From: Isoetes taiwanensis
Lineage: Eukaryota > Streptophyta > Lycopodiopsida > Isoetales > Isoetaceae
NCBI GenBank assembly: GCA_021234155.1
Contig: JAJEKV010000096.1
Span: forward strand, 624,506 to 688,505
Length of the DNA: 64,000 nucleotides
Direction of reading: 5' to 3'
Shown here: piece after piece, positions 57,779-64,000 of the stretch
Numbering within the stretch: the stretch's first letter is position 1
Layout of the letters: each line of letters starts with the position of its first letter
Made by a program: the position numbers and the translations under genes
The notes under the pieces: model-generated
What the model was told of the DNA's origin: nothing
Databases searched by the model: none
The model's input: only the letters and a program-made list of their open reading frames with translations

Positions 57779-57792
57779 TTGGTATCAGAGCC
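57779..57792 (+). promoter_or_regulatory. tRNA-iMet primer-binding site of a copia element
   Basis: TTGGTATCAGAGCC matches the complement of the 3' end of plant initiator-Met tRNA, the standard Ty1-copia primer. It follows TTCTCTCA, whose CA would be the LTR terminus at 57,778, and is followed at once by ATG of gag. The 5' LTR therefore ends at 57,778. Its start was not found. Confidence 0.85.
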
Positions 57793-60060
57793 ATGTCTAC
57801 CAGATTTGGAGCAAATCTCTTGAATGTTATAGAAGTTTTCAAAGGTGAAGGTTGCTTTCAAATTTGGAAGCAAAATATCAGGGAAGTTCTTGAATTTGAA
57901 AACTTGTGGTATCTAATAGATGAAAATCATTGTCAGTCTTCTAGTATTCTGGGAACACCTAACACGAAGGGGAACAAGTTCAAAACCCTTTGGAGAATCA
58001 AGTGTAGGTGGAGGATCACCCAAGATATTGTGCAACCAGCTTCAGGGAGAGAAGGTGATGAGACTCTTGGAGGCCCCAAACTATCATTTCATGTAAAAAG
58101 TTGAAACTTCATCAATTCTGTTGAGAGATTAGAGGAAAGAGTCTAAAGAAATATATAGCATTACATGACCCAAAAACTTATAGGCTCAAAATCTCTTTCT
58201 CTAGTCGTGATTGCAGAAAAACAATTAAAGGGCTAAAGCCCCGCTTTGATAAGGATGGACTAGCAAAGGGAATTTTTTGAGGATTTGATTCTATCATTGC
58301 AGATCTTGAAGGAAGCAGGAGGTATTATAACAAAAGTATCTGAGATCTAAAACCAATTCACGGTCCCAATGTGAAGTGCTAGTAGCTTGGAGGCAAAATC
58401 TTCCCTCTCAGATAAACATTGGAAAAGCTTGTTAAAGAAACTAAAAGAAAGCAGTAGGATGGACTAACAGAATTTTTGAGAGATTTGATTCTATCATTGA
58501 AGATCTTGAAGGCGAGAAATTATTCTCAACAAAGTATAGGATCTAAGCAATTGCTAGGTAAATGCTCTCATAATGCTTATCTAGCTTCTTTGCTTAGAAA
58601 TGTGCCGATCTAGGATCACGCTATTCAGATGGTAGGGCGATTCGAGCAAGGAGCTGCAGTTGTTGATGATGATCGAACATCTGAAGTATTGTATATGGGA
58701 AAATAAAAGGAAAAAAATAAAGTGGGATTGCAAACAAAAGCAAAATAGGACCACTTTATCTTTGTGTGATTATGGTCATTTGAAGAATGAATGCCCAAAG
58801 CTTGGTAAAGAAATCATACGCTATAATTGTGAAGGGAAAAAGGGCACTTATTAATTTACCAAGCCCAAAAGGGATTGTAAGTAAAGAGGGGGGGTAGGAA
58901 AAAGACAGGATCACGGGGAGACTATGTAAACAAGAGGCGAATCTGCTGCCAAGACAAATCCTACAATTAATATTGCTCAAAACCCGGAGGGATGAAGATG
59001 AGCAAAATGAAGACATAAAGGAGTATGTAAATTTGTTTTATATGTGCATTAAATCAAAGAATGTTGAAAACAAGATCATGATTTTAGATTAGGGAGCTGA
59101 AAAGACGATAACATGTTCTTGAAAATTTAGGAAAGCAAAAAGATGGAGAAAATTTGTACAACTGTGATGGTGATCTGCAAGAGATAGAAGATTCAAGGAT
59201 GCTTATGGAATTATGCGACTTGGAAGGGAAAGTAGTCAAATTAAGAAGATGTGTTGTGTGTTCTGGGCTGAACCTGATTTGATTTACATGTGTCGGCTTG
59301 TTGACCTTGGATACAAGGTGGTGTTTGAAAAACTTCAATATAATGTGTTCTTGAATAATAAATCATCTTTATTTGGAAAAGAGGTTTGGCAACCTGTTGA
59401 GTTAAATCTTGGCACTACTCTGGGGGTTTAAATATTTGTAACATGTCCTTCTATCAAAACTTGGCATGAAAAGGTTATGTCATGTAAACTTAAAAGCAGT
59501 TGAGTTGCTTATTAAAAGGGGAGTATCATTATGCTCAAAACTTTGAAATTACTAGCATACAAATTAATGCGGAATGCATCTTGAAAAGCACAATAGACTT
59601 CCGTTCAAAGATTAGGACAAGATAGCTAAAGTCTTTGAGATCTTGTACACATTTGTGTGGTCCCTTTGAACATCACCGAGTTTATCGGGGTAACAAATGC
59701 TTCATGACATTCATTGACGATTTTAGTAGAAAACAAAGTTTATTGCGCCAAAATCCTAAGTTAGCGTTTGAAGCTTTCAAAGCATTTGCCAATGAAGTAG
59801 AATTGGAAGCGGAAGGAGATCAAATGCACGAGGTGGATAAGTGAGATATATATCTGGTGGGTTTAAAGAATATTGCATAAACAAGGATACGAAGACAATT
59901 GCTTGTAGATTCTCACCTAAAATAAAATGGTATCATTGAAAGGAAGAGGACAATTCAAAATGTTGTTGAAGCATACTTAAATATTACGCTGCCTAATTTC
60001 CTTTGGGAAGAAGCGATCCAATACATCGATCTTTATTTCAAATTTGCTGCCCTCAAATAA
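57793..60060 (+). pseudogene. Ty1-copia gag-pol, 5' part, decayed
   Basis: Gag starts at ATG 57,793 (FKGEGCFQIWKQNIREVLEF, the UBN2-type gag start). At about 58,760-58,800 a zinc knuckle is readable as LCDYGHLKNECPKLG, one residue short of CX2CX4HX4C. At about 59,080 the protease site reads MILD, stop, GAEKTITC, so the Ser of DSG is a TAG. A gag-pre-integrase block follows (KRLCHVNLKAVELLIKRGV, about 59,470; GMHLEKHNRLPFKD, 59,572). The integrase core follows: LCGPFEHHRVYRGNKCFMTF then IDDFSR (59,650-59,735), and the FSPK..W.H.KEE region near 59,925. Then LPNFLWEEAIQY at 59,990. It breaks off before the reverse transcriptase, where the satellite unit starts. Multiple stops; inactive. Confidence 0.85.
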
Positions 60061-60117
60061 GTACCAAAATGCTTTCGTGCCACGATGTAAGTATGTGATA
60101 AAACTAGGCCCCAAAGC

Positions 60118-60580
60118 ATGAACCCTTCTATAAGCGGCCATAGGGTTTATATTTCAGGGGCCCTCTTCTTCAATGTCGGTGGATTCGACCGGGGGCCTTG
60201 CTCGGTTGTCTTGGCGTGGGTGGGTGTTGATGCCAAAGCCGCGGACCTAAATCCCATTGCTTACCCCAAAGTCCTCTCCCACAGGGATGGATCGACAACC
60301 TTCACTCTCAAAAGCTGTGATTTGCTCTGCCAATGGACTCGGGACATCGACATTATGCAGAATACCAGGATTCATTGGCCAGAAGCCCACCCTCCTCCAG
60401 AAGTTACAAAGTAGCTCATGTCCGGCCACTGTGGTCAATCAGCCTAGGATGTGATCAGGATCTTTGCGAGTCCGGCGTGAGTGTTTTTCTTTTGCAAAAC
60501 CGACCTTGTAACTTGCTCCTAGGAATTAATTTAAGCCATTAGGACGACTTAGCGAAGTCTGACTTGCTATGGGACCCTCT
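60118..60580. repeat. lone diverged unit of the 1.1-kb satellite
   Basis: Shared words in the same order as a full array unit include GAACCCTTCTA, AGGGTTTA, CAAAGTCCTCTCCCA, CTCTGCCAATGGACTC, GGCCAGAAG, CAAAGTAGCTCATGTCC, GCCTAGGATGTG and AAAACCGACCTTGTAACTTG. It holds the segment lost in the 0.75-kb variants, so it derives from a full-length unit. It lies 11 kb from the array and truncates the copia element. Confidence 0.85.
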
Positions 60581-60599
60581 GTGGCGTCCCTACTCCTAT

Positions 60600-63180
60600 C
60601 ACAGTTGCACTCACCATATACAAATGGGAGTTCATCCACCATGCTCAGCTCCATGCTAATATGGGGCCCTCCGTTATCAACATTGCAACCTTAAATTGTT
60701 CCTAGTGCCTGGAAAGAATAGGGGTCATTTATTTTCTCAGGCCTACCTCTGAACCAAAGGCGGCGTCACCTTAATGGAACTTTATCAAAACCATTATCAA
60801 TGATGAGGGGTGATTTTACCTTTTAAATATATACTAGGGGTCATGGGGTTTTGGGATGTTCTTCTAATTGTAAAACCATCACGGAAGGGGTCAAATTGCG
60901 ATCCCGGAAATCATTATACTAGGGGTTTTGGCTGCCACAACTAGCAGCGGGTGGCATATCCTTATATAAAGGTGGATCCCCAGTGCAGGCGTAATATACA
61001 TGTCGATTAGTACATACATCAATAACATGGGGCTGACCTCGAAGAATTTGGCTGCTTCACATCTGCCTGGACAAAGATCGATTACATCACGCCGGGGGTT
61101 CTGCCGGGGCTCACGCAGTTGGGTGACAGCTCTGGTCAGAGGTCAATGAAATGAAATTACAGCCTTTGTCAGAGTTGTTGCCAGAACAGCAAACGGTCGG
61201 TAGTCCGCTCCATATCTGATACTGCTTTGCGGAGTAGGTTGATGAAGTCTTGGGATTTGGTGCATGTAGCCCGGATGCATAGCCAAAATTCTGGGTTTAC
61301 GTCTCCCCGGTCCGATGGGGCAGGTGAGGATTTCTCGCCGGCTTAACGCTCGCGAATCAAAAGCGACTAGAGACTTGCTGCCCTTTCGGCCGAACTTTCC
61401 ATGGAAAGTGCCACACCTGAAATATGAACCCTTACAGCGACCCATAGTGGCGTTGACCGATCAATCGTTGAAATCCCGATATTGCCCACCACAGAGACGT
61501 TCGCGAATGAGGACATGAGCTTTCCGCTTATAAACGATGCGATCCCCTCCACCTCAATGATTTTAGTTTTCGCATGCTGAGCCCGAATATTGTAGTAATT
61601 TTCAAGGACTAACTTCGAACATCAACTACAAACGCCAGGCCCTCCCCTTCCCCAATACAATACAGGTCCACGGAGATCATCCATGCATCCATATCTCATC
61701 AAAGAACTAAAGAATAATATCTAATCTGCATCGCCAGAAGAGTCAGGTTCTTTGGTGGAAGTTTCGCTATCAAGGTTCTTGGGCTGCCTGGGCTTAGAAT
61801 TCAATGGGCTAAACGTGCTAACTCTCTGTATGGGAAGGCGAATTGGGCTATTGAATTGTTGAAATACTCACCGGTTCGAAGCGCCGGAGTTAATGCCGGG
61901 TGTAACTGCATCTTCATTTATCTTGGCGGAAGTCTCGATCGGAAGAATCCGAAGCGAACTAGAGTGCTGGAAGCGGAATCTTGAAATTCGGGATTGACTC
62001 TTGTGGCAGCGATGGGTTAAATGGAGGATGCATTGGGCCGAAAAGGAAGGGATTATGGTTTTAGTTTGCCCGCAGGCTACCGGTTAGTTAGAGTTTCCGC
62101 GGCCGTACCTCTGTGGTTAATGGTCTAAAGTCGCGCATTAATAAATTAATGGCACTTCATACGCAAAGTTGCCCTGGGGAAAGCCGCACTGGCATTATGC
62201 CGTCAATACGGAAGCGGCGTCTTCGTAAGCGGTCACCGATCATTCCATCTTAGAATAACCATCTTTGGAGCGTCATTCTACCAAAATGATCGCCGCGGCA
62301 TCGTGCGATCCCACCTGGAATCTTCTTGTCACCGCAACAGCGGTGCATACGATTTATTATTACTACGCTTGGCCGTTTTATTAACATTTATCTTAGATGT
62401 CCTTTTCAAAATGTTATTGTTACTCGGCCAAGTTTAAAACAATATTTGTAATTTATTTCAGTTTATCAATTTCATTATAATTTTCAGTACTCTTCATTCG
62501 CCTAGCACATTCCCAATTACAATTGTGTTGCAAGTCTGTAACAAACCCGCACCCTCTGGGCTCCGGCGCAGTGCGTCGATTGATATCATTTCAATAATGC
62601 TCTTCTTATGGTACCAGGGGATACCATCAAATTAAGATGAGAGTCCTTCTATGGTATTGAAATGAAGGATGGTCCTCCCACGTCAAGCGACCAAGCGAGT
62701 GCTTCCCTATCCAGCGTTCCCGTGGAACGGCCTCACCTCTCTCGAATCATCGCTGGTAGAGGCCGATAGACCTTTCTCGCTTTCTATTCATCAACGGAAC
62801 CCGCGTCCATACCTATTGACATTACACCGTCCTGGGGATCCGTAATGGTCCATCGCCAGTTGCGCCAGCCCATACTAGCACCGGTTGCTCCATGAATTAT
62901 CTTATTTATTGCAATTAATCCACAACCGCCGACATACCAACGACCGATTTCGCCGAGATGATCATGCCGTCCATTTATCGCAGATCGAAGATACGCTTTG
63001 CCGGTCTGCTTGAAACCGCACCCATTCCATCTTCATAGCCGTGTTTCCTGACAGTATTGGAAGTCCCGATCTCCTTATTTTTCTTCATTGCTTTATCAAG
63101 GTCAGAGTGCGGGACTATCTCCTGGCTATTCTTACGTCATTTCCAACCAAAGGGATTTAGTTGTGTCCAAGACTTCATGC
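60600..63180. other. unassigned region, probably decayed retroelement
   Basis: A TATA-like CCTTATATAAAGG lies at about 60,970. The minus frame 61,445-61,143 (SYFRCGTFHGKFGRKGSKSL) is unrecognised. Between 62,370 and 62,480 the DNA is AT-rich. Because the gypsy integrase remnant on the minus strand starts beyond 63,190, this stretch would be its 3' end and LTR, but no LTR pair was found. Minus text at about 62,690 (WEDHPSFQYHR) might be a chromodomain end. Confidence 0.3.
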
Positions 63181-63189
63181 AGTTTGGGT

Positions 63190-63990
63190 AATACTTCGCT
63201 AATAGCTCAAACGGAAGACCTGCAATTTTAGGTGTCTTGGCAGGTCTAACTTGTAGGATTGATTACCTACTCTCTTGAATTTGATGCGAAGGTACATACC
63301 GACAAGCTTCTTGCGGTTTAAAATCACTGAGCTTTGAACATTTACATGATCTTGAGCGAACAATGTGCTTCAACTATGACTCTCATTTGTTGATTGTATC
63401 GTGATGTATAACTGCAATGGGCTCCTTCACAAAGAAGGCTATACCGAACCTCTTCCACCAGTATTCATAGCCAATGGCAGCTAACCTCGAAACCTCAGTT
63501 GTACCAATGCCGGGACCAAACGTGTAGTATATGGTTCCATCGCCGACGGCGACATTGCAGGATGATTCTGCCGCTTGGTACTGTTATGGCGAACTCCGCA
63601 ATTGAATAAACTCTTCCCACATACCCTCTTGCTCCGGACATAGTTTATTACTTGCGCCTCTTCAGAAATTAGTCAATTCGTTTACCCATGATCGAATTAA
63701 CGGTGATGCTCATTGGCGGCCGTGCGAATTAACCATGAAGATCTTGCGAAAAGCCTCATGAACTTTGGTCTGTGGAATATTCTCTAAGCATCACCTATGA
63801 TCAGTCGATGAAAGGCTTTGCCCTATCCGCCAGCGATGCGGTGGTCACTGCAAGGCACAAATAATACCATCTTCGACAACATGCGACCGACCATCAAAGT
63901 CCTTCCTCTTCTTGTCCTTGGAATACTGTTATAGAGTCCATCATTGTTATTCTTCATGGCGTTTTGGCACTATTAATGGTTTGTGCTCCG
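63190..63990 (-). pseudogene. Ty3/gypsy integrase remnant, runs off the window
   Basis: On the minus strand near 63,290-63,190 the frame reads KFKRVGNQSYKLDLPRHLKL then VFRLSY. This matches the GPF/Y module at the C-terminus of gypsy integrases (..RVGxxxYxLxLPxxLKIHxVFHVSxL). Upstream (63,650-63,560) come EGMWEEFIQLR and, in another frame, AMSPSAMEPY, which fit the WxxxLPLAEFAYN..GMSPFE block. Near 63,850 VPCSDHRIA fits the start of the core. All are in different frames with stops. The rest of pol should lie beyond base 64,000. Confidence 0.55.
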
Positions 63991-64000
63991 GAATTGAACA

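Noticed and set aside
61143-61445. Minus-strand 100-codon frame (FRCGTFHGKFGRKGSKSL)
   Set aside because: It reads like protein but I could not assign it to a family or connect it to neighbouring frames, so it is only mentioned in the unassigned region.

Overview
This is nuclear DNA from a plant-type (streptophyte) genome, dominated by decayed mobile elements and satellite DNA. The evidence is a plant-type DYRK kinase with recognisable introns, a secreted leucine-rich-repeat receptor-like protein, a Ty1-copia element primed by the initiator-methionine tRNA site, and a PUF-repeat fragment of plant pumilio type. The size, degeneracy and repeat load suggest a large genome. A seed-free land plant (fern, lycophyte or bryophyte) is my best guess, but the sequence does not settle it. 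No rRNA, tRNA, CRISPR or organellar gene was recognised.

Layout. 0-3.6 kb: tandem repeats, a 21-bp minisatellite and a foldback element. 3.6-5.2 kb (-): frameshifted protein kinase. 6.37-6.54 kb: seven close copies of a TTCGCGTACGCGAA palindrome. 6.8-8.9 kb (-): a DYRK kinase pseudogene with splice sites still visible, joined upstream to IQ-motif sequence. 9.1-12.3 kb (-): a frameshifted DNA-transposon coding body with a GHTHxDID motif. 12.3-20.2 kb: scattered and clustered copies of a TTGGGCG-N2-CGCCCAA palindrome around another decayed, unrecognised coding body. 21.9-27.4 kb: a decayed Mutator-like transposase with clusters of GGGTTCGC-N4-GCGAACCC palindromes on both sides, followed by a TTAGGG-like tract and a CTC microsatellite. 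29.3-30.8 kb: LRR receptor-like protein with one frameshift, the most gene-like locus here. 33.0-34.0 kb: LINE reverse transcriptase. 35.5-36.9 kb: PUF/helical-repeat fragment and more palindromes. 37.06-48.69 kb: an 11.6-kb satellite array with a full unit of about 1.13 kb, several deletion variants and a 3.2-kb higher-order period. 48.7-50.1 kb: LINE tail and Ty3/gypsy fragment. 50-57 kb: AT-rich DNA with small repeats and a foldback element. 57.8-60.1 kb: truncated Ty1-copia element, followed at once by a lone satellite unit. 63.2-64 kb (-): Ty3/gypsy integrase remnant running off the window.

The signal that ordinary annotation explains least is the set of short, near-perfect GC-rich palindromes. 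There are at least three families, each clustered, and two have the form TTCGC-N4-GCGAA. Their clusters tend to bracket transposase-like coding bodies. I infer they may be subterminal protein-binding arrays of DNA transposons, comparable in principle to the TNPA sites of En/Spm, but this is unproven.

Almost every coding body carries frameshifts. Some of these may be real decay. Patches inside the satellite array where near-identical copies differ by dense small indels suggest that some may be assembly or base-calling error.
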